A DNA stretch of 61,371 nt from a virus. Under the pieces are notes generated by a model. It did not search any database, was not told where the DNA came from, and was given only the letters and a program-made list of their open reading frames with translations. The stretch spans positions 1 through 61,371 of IMG/VR virus record IMGVR_UViG_3300037296_000114, one strand, 5' to 3'. How positions within the stretch are numbered: the first letter of the stretch is position 1; every line of letters begins with the position of its first letter. The position numbers and the translations under genes are program-made. This document shows, one piece after another, positions 9,134-16,414 of this stretch.

Positions 9134-9846
9134 TAGCCACGGTTCCGCGTATCATCGCCCGTTGAGTTTGTTGTCATGACCTGTTCGGTCTGCACCTTGA
9201 GGCCGATTGCATTGGCAAACATCTGGTAGTGCGCTTGCGCGCGGCTGGCGTTATTCGGGTCCGCCGCGTCCTTGGAGTAGGCGCGGTACATGACGTAATC
9301 CACCAGCGCGCCCCGCAGGACGTCAGGCAGCGTCAGTTCAGCCGTGTAGCTGTCAACGCTCAATGGGTTGGTAGGCTCTGCAATCTCGGTCGGCAGGATC
9401 GACACAACGGCCTCTACAATGCCAGTACCGTCATTGCCGGGCACGACGTAGAAGCTGCGGGGGTCTGCCATATCCTGAATGACATGCTCCACGGTCGCGG
9501 AGAAAGGCAGCACCGTGGCGTCCTGCCAACCGGCCATGATGCTGTCCAGCGTAGTGCGGCTGACTGCTGTGATGGCTGTCCCGCCCTTGCGCCCGCCCTC
9601 GTCCTCGTCAACGGAGGTGAGGTTGCGAGACATGCGAATGAGCGAGATATGATTGCCCTCTAGGCGTTGAAGTGTGCCTTCCTGTAGGGACAGCTCAATC
9701 GTGTCGGTGACAGCGTTTGGCTTGTGCAGGGCAATCGCCTGCATTGCGTCGTTGAGGTAGATCAGCAACTCGGGCACCGGCCAGCGAACAAAGCCGCTAT
9801 CCTGCAAGGTGATCGAGGCGCGGCGTAGGATTTCTTTGGCCTGCAT
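9133..9846 (-). CDS. Phage adaptor protein (DUF6682-like)
   Basis: The 237-residue protein opens A-K-E-I-L-R-R-A-S-I-T-L-Q-D, then V-R-W-P-V-P-E-L-L-I-Y-L-N-D-A. This matches the conserved start of the DUF6682 adaptor family found next to portal and tail genes of many podoviruses. Later blocks L-T-L-P-D-V-L-R-G-A-L-V-D-Y-V-M-Y-R-A-Y-S-K-D and a C-terminal helix (A-H-Y-Q-M-F-A-N-A-I-G) also fit. It would form the ring between portal and tail. It is the first gene after the capsid group and is translationally coupled to the next adaptor gene by a one-base overlap. Confidence 0.75.
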   Translation of the reverse strand: MQAKEILRRASITLQDSGFVRWPVPELLIYLNDAMQAIALHKPNAVTDTIELSLQEGTLQRLEGNHISLIRMSRNLTSVDEDEGGRKGGTAITAVSRTTLDSIMAGWQDATVLPFSATVEHVIQDMADPRSFYVVPGNDGTGIVEAVVSILPTEIAEPTNPLSVDSYTAELTLPDVLRGALVDYVMYRAYSKDAADPNNASRAQAHYQMFANAIGLKVQTEQVMTTNSTGDDTRNRG

Positions 9847-9892
9847 GGTGCAGCACTCCTTTTAAGACGTGGTAGCGGTGATTGGTGGGGGC

Positions 9893-10564
9893 TTATTCAG
9901 CCTCAACCAGCCCCATTTCAGCAGCTTTAGTGCGGATGAATTTCAGCACGGTTTCACGCTTGGCTTGGCCGTTTGGTTCACGGTCATGCGTTGCGACAAA
10001 TGCGGCCTTGATTGCCTCGTCGTCGGCGCTGTCAGGCATGGACAGAACGGCGGACACAAGATCGGCCTGCTCCTTCGATAGCCCGGATGCCTTCACGGCG
10101 GCATTGTAGCGGGCGCGCTCGGCTTTATCAGCGGCGGCCTTCTCGGCGGCGGCTTTGTCTTCTGCGGCCTTGTCTGCGGCTGCGCGTTCGGCCTCGGTCG
10201 CCTTATCCAGCGGATCGTTGACCGGCTCGGTTGGCGACTTGGTGTCAGGCTCGTTTGGCTCTGCGGCCTTGTCTGCGGCCGTCTTGCGGGCCTGCTCGGT
10301 TTCCGGCATGTCGGGATCGGTATCATCCGCCGCGTCTGGGTCTGCTGGTGGCTCGTCGTCGCTGGCAACGCCGCGCTCTTTCGCTACTTCTTCGCGATAA
10401 ATCTTGTAGGCTTCGCTGACGGACAGGAATTTTGCCACATGCTCGTCGTCCTCTACATCTTCGATGTGAGGCCCGTTCGGCACGCGCGGCTGGAAGTGGT
10501 ATTTCACGCCGCCCATAGTGACCTTTGTACCTTTATTCCGCTCAATTTTGCTTTGGATCAGCAT
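9893..10564 (-). CDS. Hypothetical protein with acidic Ala/Lys-rich linker
   Basis: The 223-residue protein is not recognised. Residues 1-55 look folded (I-Q-S-K-I-E-R-N-K-G-T-K-V, then V-K-Y-H-F-Q-P) and include an S-V-S-E-A-Y-K-I-Y-R-E-E helix. Residues ~65-165 are low-complexity and highly charged, rich in Asp, Pro, Ala and Lys (repeats of A-D-K-A-A). The last ~55 residues form a predicted helical domain (S-G-L-S-K-E-Q-A-D-L-V-S-A-V-L). It lies between capsid and adaptor genes and is bounded upstream by a strong terminator hairpin. A head-completion or structural role is possible from position only. Confidence 0.6.
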   Translation of the reverse strand: MLIQSKIERNKGTKVTMGGVKYHFQPRVPNGPHIEDVEDDEHVAKFLSVSEAYKIYREEVAKERGVASDDEPPADPDAADDTDPDMPETEQARKTAADKAAEPNEPDTKSPTEPVNDPLDKATEAERAAADKAAEDKAAAEKAAADKAERARYNAAVKASGLSKEQADLVSAVLSMPDSADDEAIKAAFVATHDREPNGQAKRETVLKFIRTKAAEMGLVEAE

Positions 10565-10592
10565 GTGGGTTTACTCCGGTTGTTGCTGCGTG

Positions 10593-10619
10593 AAAAAGGG
10601 CGGCTCATAGGGGCCGCCC
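10593..10619 (-). terminator. Intrinsic terminator after the capsid genes
   Basis: On the minus strand a GC-rich hairpin (arms at 10611-10619 and 10598-10606, pairing GGGCGGC with GCCGCCC, 4-nt loop) is followed at once by five T residues (10597-10593). It lies directly downstream of the gene at 10626-11069. It should separate or attenuate the capsid transcript from the downstream adaptor and tail genes. Confidence 0.8.
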
Positions 10620-10625
10620 GTTGGT

Positions 10626-11069
10626 TTAGAAGGTGTACTGGAACACCAGCGTAAGTGTCGCGGCGCCTGCGGCCTGATTGGCTGACAGTTGCACACCAAT
10701 GCCGCGATGCTTGTCCGACGGCGCGATTGCGAGACATTCCGCCATTGTGGCGGTGTCGCCTGCGGCGGTGGTCGGTGCGGCTGCGAACAGCGTGTCTGCG
10801 GTCAGGTCGCGGGTGTCGTCATTGTCACCAGCCTCGCCATCCAGCAGGCTTACCTCCGCTGTGGTGGCAGCGGTTACGCCGTCGCCAAAGACAGACGCGG
10901 CGATGATGCGGGCACCGGCTGGCAGCGTGGCAATCTCGATCAGATCAGTGGCTGTCGCGTAGGCTTTTGTGAACGCGAAACTGGCGATGCAGGCACCGAC
11001 AAGGCCGCTTTGATAGACCGAAGGGGGCGTGTCGATGCGACGTGCGATTTTGGACTGTTGAAGGGCCAT
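10626..11069 (-). CDS. Capsid-associated / decoration protein candidate
   Basis: The 147-residue protein is not recognised by motif. It is predicted all-beta with small residues: repeated Ala/Thr-rich strands, A-T-L-P-A-G-A-R-I-I-A-A-S-V-F-G-D-G, and a C-terminal strand T-L-T-L-V-F-Q-Y. It follows the major capsid gene directly and is closed by a terminator, so it is probably made at a high level with the capsid protein. In N4-gp56-type phages a small beta-rich decoration or head-stabilising protein is often encoded here. The function is therefore inferred from position and composition only. Confidence 0.55.
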   Translation of the reverse strand: MALQQSKIARRIDTPPSVYQSGLVGACIASFAFTKAYATATDLIEIATLPAGARIIAASVFGDGVTAATTAEVSLLDGEAGDNDDTRDLTADTLFAAAPTTAAGDTATMAECLAIAPSDKHRGIGVQLSANQAAGAATLTLVFQYTF

Positions 11070-11138
11070 TGGCTTCCTCTCTTCCGTGTGTGTGGTTGTG
11101 CGCAGGGCTGGTTATTCAGCCCCGCGCGTTAGATCGCC

Positions 11139-12242
11139 TTACTGGCTGACAGGCGCGGTTGCGGCGGTGTCGATTGCCATGACGCCGAAGTCAGACTTGC
11201 CAAAGCGGGTCTTGGTGAACCCGACAATCGTACCGGCGCAAACGGTCGGCTCGTTGTCGAAGTCTTCCATTTCCTCTTTCCACGAGAAGCGGGAACCCTT
11301 GGCAACGCCATAGGCGCAGATGCCAGCCTGACGGCCCATGAACAGGGCGCGGCTTGCTTCCACGTCACCGCCGACACCGTAGTCGTCAAAGCGGATGGTG
11401 GAGGGGTGGCTGTGCAGAACGACGTTGTTGATCATGCCAAGGTTGCCCTTGAAGATCTTGTTCTTGTTGCCCTCGGCAGCAGCAGCCGCCTTTTGGACCT
11501 CAAGCCAGCCGCCTGTGCCGGTCGCCGTGCGCATGTCATGCTCCTGATAGGGAGACATGACGGTCACATAGCGGTTCTCGCCTTCGATGGTGACAGGCAC
11601 CATGTTGGCGGTGGATGGATCACGGGCGCGCATCATGGCCGCGACCGTGACGGCGCGCTCAATCAGTTCGCGGCTCATAACGTCCGCAGTGGTCAGGCTG
11701 CCCTTGGACACGGCGGACCCACCAAACAGCAAGTGCTGGTTATCAGGCGCTCGCAGTGGGTTGCCACCGTGGCCGGTGTAGTCTTCGTCTTCGATGAAGT
11801 CTTCGTTCATGCCGCGCGCACCGGACAGGTAGATGAACATGAGTTCATCCATGTACTTCGCCCAATAGTCGCCAAGGCGGTTCTTACCGACTTTGCGCAG
11901 ATCGTGGGCGGTGCGCTTGCGGGTCATTTTACCGCCAGCGGACACGGTTTTGCGAAGCTGGTCGATGATCACTTCGTCCGTATAGAATTTCAGGTTCTCT
12001 TCCTTGCCCTTGACGCGCTTGTCGCCAGACGTGGGCTTGCCGCGCAACTGCACAGACAGGTCGAAGCTGATGCTGTCGCCCTGATCGGATTCGAGGTCCG
12101 TTTTTTCTTCGATGATGTTGTTGTCGCCACGTCCGACAAACTTCTTGGTGAAGTAGGCTTTTTCGAGCGTGTCGATAGCGAGGTTAGCAGACCATTTCTT
12201 TTGGGCCTTAACGTCGCCAAAGGGGATTACCGTTTGGGTCAT
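11139..12242 (-). CDS. Major capsid protein, N4-gp56 family
   Basis: The 367-residue protein matches the N4-gp56 capsid family: V-I-P-F-G-D-V-K-A-Q-K-K-W-S at the N-terminus, F-V-G-R-G-D-N-N-I-I, then G-D-S-I-S-F-D-L, G-K-M-T-R-K-R-T and M-D-E-L-M-F-I-Y-L-S-G-A-R-G. These are typical of HK97-fold shells in N4-like and many marine podoviruses. The start ATG 12242 has a GAGG site 8 nt upstream. In-frame upstream codons exist but overlap a regulatory element. It has its own candidate promoter element at 12281-12318, in keeping with the high output a capsid gene needs. Scaffold and decoration candidates flank it. Confidence 0.9.
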   Translation of the reverse strand: MTQTVIPFGDVKAQKKWSANLAIDTLEKAYFTKKFVGRGDNNIIEEKTDLESDQGDSISFDLSVQLRGKPTSGDKRVKGKEENLKFYTDEVIIDQLRKTVSAGGKMTRKRTAHDLRKVGKNRLGDYWAKYMDELMFIYLSGARGMNEDFIEDEDYTGHGGNPLRAPDNQHLLFGGSAVSKGSLTTADVMSRELIERAVTVAAMMRARDPSTANMVPVTIEGENRYVTVMSPYQEHDMRTATGTGGWLEVQKAAAAAEGNKNKIFKGNLGMINNVVLHSHPSTIRFDDYGVGGDVEASRALFMGRQAGICAYGVAKGSRFSWKEEMEDFDNEPTVCAGTIVGFTKTRFGKSDFGVMAIDTAATAPVSQ

Positions 12243-12280
12243 TTTGATGTCCTCATGTTGGATCGGTTGAGCCAGCATAA

Positions 12281-12318
12281 GCACATCTTGCGCCATACTA
12301 CGGAGACGCCTACCACAT
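12281..12318 (-). promoter_or_regulatory. Late-type regulatory element, copy 1 (capsid)
   Basis: Read on the plus strand, GCACATCTTGCGC (12281-12293) and GACGCCTACCACAT (12305-12318) both recur upstream of the endolysin gene (38578-38590 and 38601-38614) with nearly the same gap (11 versus 10 nt). The first block recurs again upstream of the giant gene. The element ends 38 nt before the capsid start. Conservation in non-coding DNA in front of three late transcription units suggests a late promoter or activator site. This is inferred; no experimental consensus is known to me. Confidence 0.6.
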
Positions 12319-12330
12319 ATGGTATAATCA

Positions 12331-12364
12331 GGGAAGCCCAAACCGTTTCTGGTCCGGGCTTCCC
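12331..12364. terminator. Perfect hairpin between csrA-like gene and capsid promoter element
   Basis: A 9-bp perfect stem pairs GGGAAGCCC (12331-12339) with GGGCTTCCC (12356-12364) around a 16-nt loop. It lies in the gap between the CsrA-like gene and the capsid element. There is no clean T-run on the minus strand, so it may be a weak terminator, a processing site or an mRNA-protecting structure, not a classical terminator. Confidence 0.45.
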
Positions 12365-12396
12365 TCTTTCGTGTCGCGCGTGCGTAACGCTTCTAT

Positions 12397-12576
12397 TTAG
12401 GCGGGCGCTGCGTCTCCGCAGTCTGGAATAATGTCTCCGCCGCGTGCATGCTTGATTTGCGTGTCGGCTGGGGCTTGAATTGCCAGCTTCAAGTTCTCGC
12501 CCGTCACTTTGCGCACCACGATCACAACGCCACCGATAGTGAGGCAGTCGCCGGTTTTTACTTTTCGTATCAGCAT
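12397..12576 (-). CDS. csrA: CsrA/RsmA-like RNA-binding regulator
   Basis: The 59-residue protein aligns along its length with CsrA: M-L-I-R-K-V-K-T-G-D-C-L-T-I-G at the start, a central V-x-V-x-x-V-x-G, then L-A-I-Q-A-P-A-D-T-Q-I-K-H-A-R. CsrA dimers bind GGA motifs in mRNA leaders and block or stabilise translation; the conserved L near residue 2 and R near residue 45 are the expected RNA contacts. The ATG at 12576 has an AAGG site 8 nt upstream. It is encoded inside the morphogenesis operon between scaffold and capsid, so it could tune late mRNA translation or redirect host carbon or motility control (inference). Recognition is by sequence pattern only. Confidence 0.75.
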   Translation of the reverse strand: MLIRKVKTGDCLTIGGVVIVVRKVTGENLKLAIQAPADTQIKHARGGDIIPDCGDAAPA

Positions 12577-12595
12577 CTGCCGAACCTTTCTGTGG

Positions 12596-13420
12596 TTATG
12601 AAATGTCGCGGGATGCAAAGTCGTCCCGCTGTTCTGGTGTCAGGCGGCGCATGGCGTCCTCGATCTGGTCGCTGTCACCGCGCTCAATCAGCAGTTCCAG
12701 CGCCGCATAGGGGCTGTCCACAACGCCAGACATATCGGACGCGGGGGCGCGGGCCAGTGATGGGGGCGGCGTGCGCATATCCTCGCCCTTCTCTTCCGCC
12801 TTTGGCGCTGGCTTTGCGCCTTTCAGGGGGGGCACGCCTTTAACCGCTCCACCCGCAATCATGCGGTGCGCCTCTGCAAGCTGCTCTGAATAACTCATAG
12901 CCGCGTAGGCGGAGTTTCCAGTAACCATGCGGACGGCTCCGTCGAAGGCTTTGAGCGCTGCATCGCTTTCCTGAAAGCCGGGGTTGGTCTTCATGTATCT
13001 GGCCACGGCGCCGTTCCACTGCTTTTCCTCTTGGTCTGCGGCGTGCTGGGCAACCGCCCGCTGCCCCACCAGTTCAGAGGACTGTTCGGCAATGCGGTTC
13101 AGTTCCTCTTTGTACTCTGCGCTGGTCAGGTCGCCGTCGTCGTACTTTTCGAGCAACGCCTCGCGTTCTTCGTTGAGGGCGGTGAGGTTGCCGTCAATCT
13201 CCTGAATGTCCACGCTGGGAGCGGGTGCCTGCTCCTGCTCTGAGGCTGCGGCTTCTAGATCATCTTCGCCACCAGTACCGGCAGCGGCTGTTGCTGCGGC
13301 GTCCTCAAGCGCTGCGTCTGCATTGCCGTCGCCGTCTTGGTGGTCCTCCATGTAGTCGCTGTCTTCGAGTGCCGCGCGCTCTGCGTCGGTCAGCAGGTCG
13401 TCATAATCGTTATCGGCCAT
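12596..13420 (-). CDS. Scaffolding (capsid assembly) protein
   Basis: The 274-residue protein is strongly acidic and helical. Its first ~65 residues are Asp/Glu/Ala-rich, followed by a coiled-coil stretch (residues ~75-135, L-N-E-E-R-E-A-L-L-E-K-Y) and a disordered Pro/Lys-rich part. A short C-terminal helix follows (A-M-R-R-L-T-P-E-Q-R). It lies between portal and major capsid genes, the usual place of a scaffold. The assignment rests on composition and position; scaffolds share little sequence. Confidence 0.7.
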   Translation of the reverse strand: MADNDYDDLLTDAERAALEDSDYMEDHQDGDGNADAALEDAAATAAAGTGGEDDLEAAASEQEQAPAPSVDIQEIDGNLTALNEEREALLEKYDDGDLTSAEYKEELNRIAEQSSELVGQRAVAQHAADQEEKQWNGAVARYMKTNPGFQESDAALKAFDGAVRMVTGNSAYAAMSYSEQLAEAHRMIAGGAVKGVPPLKGAKPAPKAEEKGEDMRTPPPSLARAPASDMSGVVDSPYAALELLIERGDSDQIEDAMRRLTPEQRDDFASRDIS

Positions 13421-13441
13421 GATTAGGCTCCTTTGGTTGGG

Positions 13442-13681
13442 TTAGTCTGAAATTTCGCGGCTATGTGCTGCGAGGTTGTGTATTGCCATCGTTAGGAGGC
13501 CCACTGCTTCCACGGCGTCGGCTGTGTCGAACCCCGTGGTGAATTTTCCATCGGTAAGCGTTCCTCCGAATACGATGGAGCGCAGTTCGCCCGACTTGGC
13601 GCGTTCCAGCAATTTCTCGCAAACGTCGATCACGCGCTGTTCGGGCTTTGCTTTCCCGATCTGGATGGGGGTTGTCTTCAT
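13442..13681 (-). CDS. Small hypothetical protein coupled to portal
   Basis: The 79-residue protein is not recognised. The start ATG overlaps the portal stop as ATGA, so it is probably translated by coupling. Its middle (F-G-G-T-L-T-D-G-K-F-T-T-G-F-D) is predicted beta and its C-terminal half is a helix ending in A-I-H-N-L-A-A-H. Small proteins at this site in related phages are unstudied. An accessory role in head assembly is a guess from position. Confidence 0.55.
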   Translation of the reverse strand: MKTTPIQIGKAKPEQRVIDVCEKLLERAKSGELRSIVFGGTLTDGKFTTGFDTADAVEAVGLLTMAIHNLAAHSREISD

Positions 13682-15984
13682 GGCATCATGCCTCCTTGTG
13701 GGCCTGCGGGTGCAGGCATGGGTTGTTCTTGCGCCATAGGGTCAACTGGCGGCGCTACGGGCTGCTGTTGTGGCATGGCGGGTTGCTGTGGCGCCGGTTC
13801 AGAGGGTTGCCCCGCAAAGCCTGCTTCGAGAAGGAAGCTGTCAGCGACTGCCGCGACGGCTTGGTCGCCAGCGATGGCGATGGCGGCCTCGATCGCTTTC
13901 ATCTGGGTGTCGACGTCCTGCCCAGACGTCTTGGACAGGATCGCGCGTATCTCGGCCTTCACCTTCTCGCTTTGACCGATGGAGAGGGCAGCGCGGGCTT
14001 GACGCTCTGCCGCTGTGGCCTCTTTCTCGGCTACCTCGGCCTCTTGCGCACGCTGCTGCATCTTCTGCTGTGCGGCCTGTGCCTGCTTGCGTGCGATGGT
14101 TTCCTCGTCGGGGTTGTCAGGGTCTGCGTCTGGGTCTTCAGCCCCTGTGAGGCTACGCACGCGCTTCACCAACTCTTCGCGCTGCGGCACGTCCATCGTC
14201 TCAATGAGAAGATCGAGGATCGCCATAACCACCTCTGGGGAGGTGCCCGCCAGCATCTGCATCAACTCAATAAGCTGTTGCGTCTGCGCTTGCCGGATAG
14301 TGCTGTTCCAATCCTCTTCGCTGATGATGAAATCAGCCTTGCTTGAAACAATATCGTTCTCGGGAAGCCCGTCGTTGACCGTGATAAACTCGGGCCGTCC
14401 GCGCTGGTTGGTAATGCGGAATTGCTTTTCCTGCTCCATGAATTGTTCTGTGAGGGACAGCATCTTTTCGCCATGGACCTGACGCGCATAGCGCAGGTTG
14501 TCGAAGATCGTGCTTGTTGCCAGTGAGCCTTGATCCTGACGCGCTACGATAGCCTTGCCGCTGGTGGCGTTGGTCGTGCGCCCCATATTCTCGTCTGTGA
14601 TGCCACTGGCCTGCTGCACCATGCTGATAGAGCGAGACATAATGTCGAGGTGCGCGGGTGCCAACTCGCGGTCCACGCCCATTTCAAGCTGCTTACCCTG
14701 CCGTTTGACGATGATGCCGTCTGGCCGGTTCGCTTCTTCTTGGAACGTCGCCATGTCGGCAACCGCGCCCTCGTCCATGATCGTCTTGTTGGTGGACAAG
14801 ATGTAGAGAGCCTTCGAGAAACGCTTGTTAATGTCGCTCTGCGGGTCTCGCATCTGGCGCACCGGTGCATAGGGCATGTTGTCCCGGTCCATCCGGTAGG
14901 CCCAGATCGGGGTGAATGGGTAGAGGTTGTGGCGGTACGGTGACTTTGACAGGTGCAGGAGGCCGTTCTCGGTCATGATTGCCACGAACATGCGCATCCG
15001 CACACGCCTGGTCACTGACGCGCGGCCCGCTTCGACCTCGCGCATGTGGCCTTGGCTCTGCGGGTCGAACAATTCGCCACGGAATTGCCCGCCGCTCATG
15101 TACTTGTCCTCTACGGGCACGCGAAACCATGCCTCGATCACACGCAGGCGTCGACGGTCTGACTGTTCGTGCGCTAGGCCACTGGACAGGGATAGCTGGT
15201 GTGCGTCCTCCATCGCGTCCATTGCATCATCCCCGCTGCCGGATAGGGCTTGCAAGAAGTCGAGGGTGTTGGATGCCGCAATCTCGATCTGATATTTGCG
15301 CTCTGGGAACATGTGGGCCGCAATGTCGGTGTCCATCCACTTCGAGCGGAACATGAACCGCGCGTCGCTCAAGTCTGGCTCCATCGCAATGCTGTCCCAT
15401 AGCATGTTGCGCCACGTCTCGCGGCGGTCGAAGATGGGTTCGCCCTCGTCGTCGGCCTGCACGCCGCTTTCCAGCCAGCCCACGCCCACCTTGGCGCAGT
15501 CTGCAAACGCGGCAGAGACGTGGAACTCACTGCGGTTGACGTCTGACAGGTACTTGAGCAACTGGCTCTTGCGCTCTGCTGCCTTGCTGGCCTCTTTTTG
15601 GCGGGGGAGGATCTTGTAATCCGTGCGCCCGCGCTTCTCGGTGCCCAGCAGCCATTGATAGGAGGTCGCAATCACGTTGTAGACAAGCGGCTGTTGACCG
15701 CGTGCGCGCAGGAGCGCTGCGTCTTGGCTGTCCCATTGCAGGCCGTCCACAAAGTCGGCGTCGATTGCCTGCTGGCGTCTGTTGACCTCCTGACGCAGCA
15801 ACTCCGACTGGTAGAACCCAAGAAGTTTGCTGTGGAGCGCCTGATAGTCGATGTTGTCGAGTTTGTTCGAGACAACTTTCTCTGTGATGGGCTGCTTTGC
15901 CAGCCGGTCGATGGGGTCGTTCGACTTGCGGCCGCCGTCCGTCACCTGACCCGCAAAGGCTGGATCATCCTGTGTATTATACAA
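13678..15984 (-). CDS. Portal protein, P22-like family
   Basis: The 768-residue protein matches P22-type portals: N-terminal Y-Q-A-L-H-S-K-L-L-G-F-Y-Q-S-E and D-F-V-D-G-L-Q-W, V-Y-N-V-I-A-T-S-Y-Q-W-L-L-G-T-E-K-R-G-R, W-R-N-M-L-W-D-S, then a helical barrel region and a Gln/Pro/Met-rich tail. It forms the dodecameric vertex ring for DNA packaging and tail attachment. The first usable start is TTG 15984, overlapping the previous stop by 8 nt, with only a weak GGGGG upstream; no in-frame ATG occurs for ~190 codons. The C-terminal ~110 residues (helical, Ala/Gln-rich) resemble the long barrel of P22 portal. Confidence 0.9.
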   Translation of the reverse strand: MYNTQDDPAFAGQVTDGGRKSNDPIDRLAKQPITEKVVSNKLDNIDYQALHSKLLGFYQSELLRQEVNRRQQAIDADFVDGLQWDSQDAALLRARGQQPLVYNVIATSYQWLLGTEKRGRTDYKILPRQKEASKAAERKSQLLKYLSDVNRSEFHVSAAFADCAKVGVGWLESGVQADDEGEPIFDRRETWRNMLWDSIAMEPDLSDARFMFRSKWMDTDIAAHMFPERKYQIEIAASNTLDFLQALSGSGDDAMDAMEDAHQLSLSSGLAHEQSDRRRLRVIEAWFRVPVEDKYMSGGQFRGELFDPQSQGHMREVEAGRASVTRRVRMRMFVAIMTENGLLHLSKSPYRHNLYPFTPIWAYRMDRDNMPYAPVRQMRDPQSDINKRFSKALYILSTNKTIMDEGAVADMATFQEEANRPDGIIVKRQGKQLEMGVDRELAPAHLDIMSRSISMVQQASGITDENMGRTTNATSGKAIVARQDQGSLATSTIFDNLRYARQVHGEKMLSLTEQFMEQEKQFRITNQRGRPEFITVNDGLPENDIVSSKADFIISEEDWNSTIRQAQTQQLIELMQMLAGTSPEVVMAILDLLIETMDVPQREELVKRVRSLTGAEDPDADPDNPDEETIARKQAQAAQQKMQQRAQEAEVAEKEATAAERQARAALSIGQSEKVKAEIRAILSKTSGQDVDTQMKAIEAAIAIAGDQAVAAVADSFLLEAGFAGQPSEPAPQQPAMPQQQPVAPPVDPMAQEQPMPAPAGPQGGMMP

Positions 15985-16414
15985 AGTCCCATACCCCCGC
16001 TTCGCGGGTCTTGCCCGTGTTGGTATCGGTCTGCTCCACGTCGGCCACGCGAACCATGTCGGCGTCTGTGAGGGGGCGCATGGTCAGCAGGTCGCCAAGG
16101 TGGTCGCGGATGATCGAGGTGAGGCGCAGCAGCGTGCGCGGGTCGTTCTGGGATAGCCCCAGCGCCGCAGCGAATTGCCACGTCATTTGCGCGCAGTGGA
16201 TGGCGTCGCCTGTGTACTCGTCCCACATGTAGGCCAGATCGAGGGGGACAAGGCATGGTGTTACCTTGTCCGCGTCGAGGGTGCGGCGGCTGTTTGGCAT
16301 CAGGACCATAACAGGCCGCCCGTTGTGCATAGACCATGTGCCTATGACCACGACGTCGCCCTGCTCTCGCTTCCAGTCGTATCGGGTTAGATCAATGATA
16401 GGTGTATCGCTCAC
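15977..16414 (-). CDS. Hypothetical protein between terminase and portal
   Basis: The 145-residue protein starts at GTG 16414, which overlaps the terminase stop as GTGA and follows a perfect AAGGAGG site. A longer upstream extension is not supported. It has an N-terminal beta-rich half (D-V-V-V-I-G-T-W, R-P-V-M-V-L-M-P-N-S) and a helical C-terminal half (A-A-A-L-G-L-S-Q-N-D-P-R-T-L-L-R-L). I do not recognise a family. The strong ribosome site and the position between packaging and portal genes suggest a packaging- or head-related role. Confidence 0.6.
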   Translation of the reverse strand: MSDTPIIDLTRYDWKREQGDVVVIGTWSMHNGRPVMVLMPNSRRTLDADKVTPCLVPLDLAYMWDEYTGDAIHCAQMTWQFAAALGLSQNDPRTLLRLTSIIRDHLGDLLTMRPLTDADMVRVADVEQTDTNTGKTREAGVWDFV

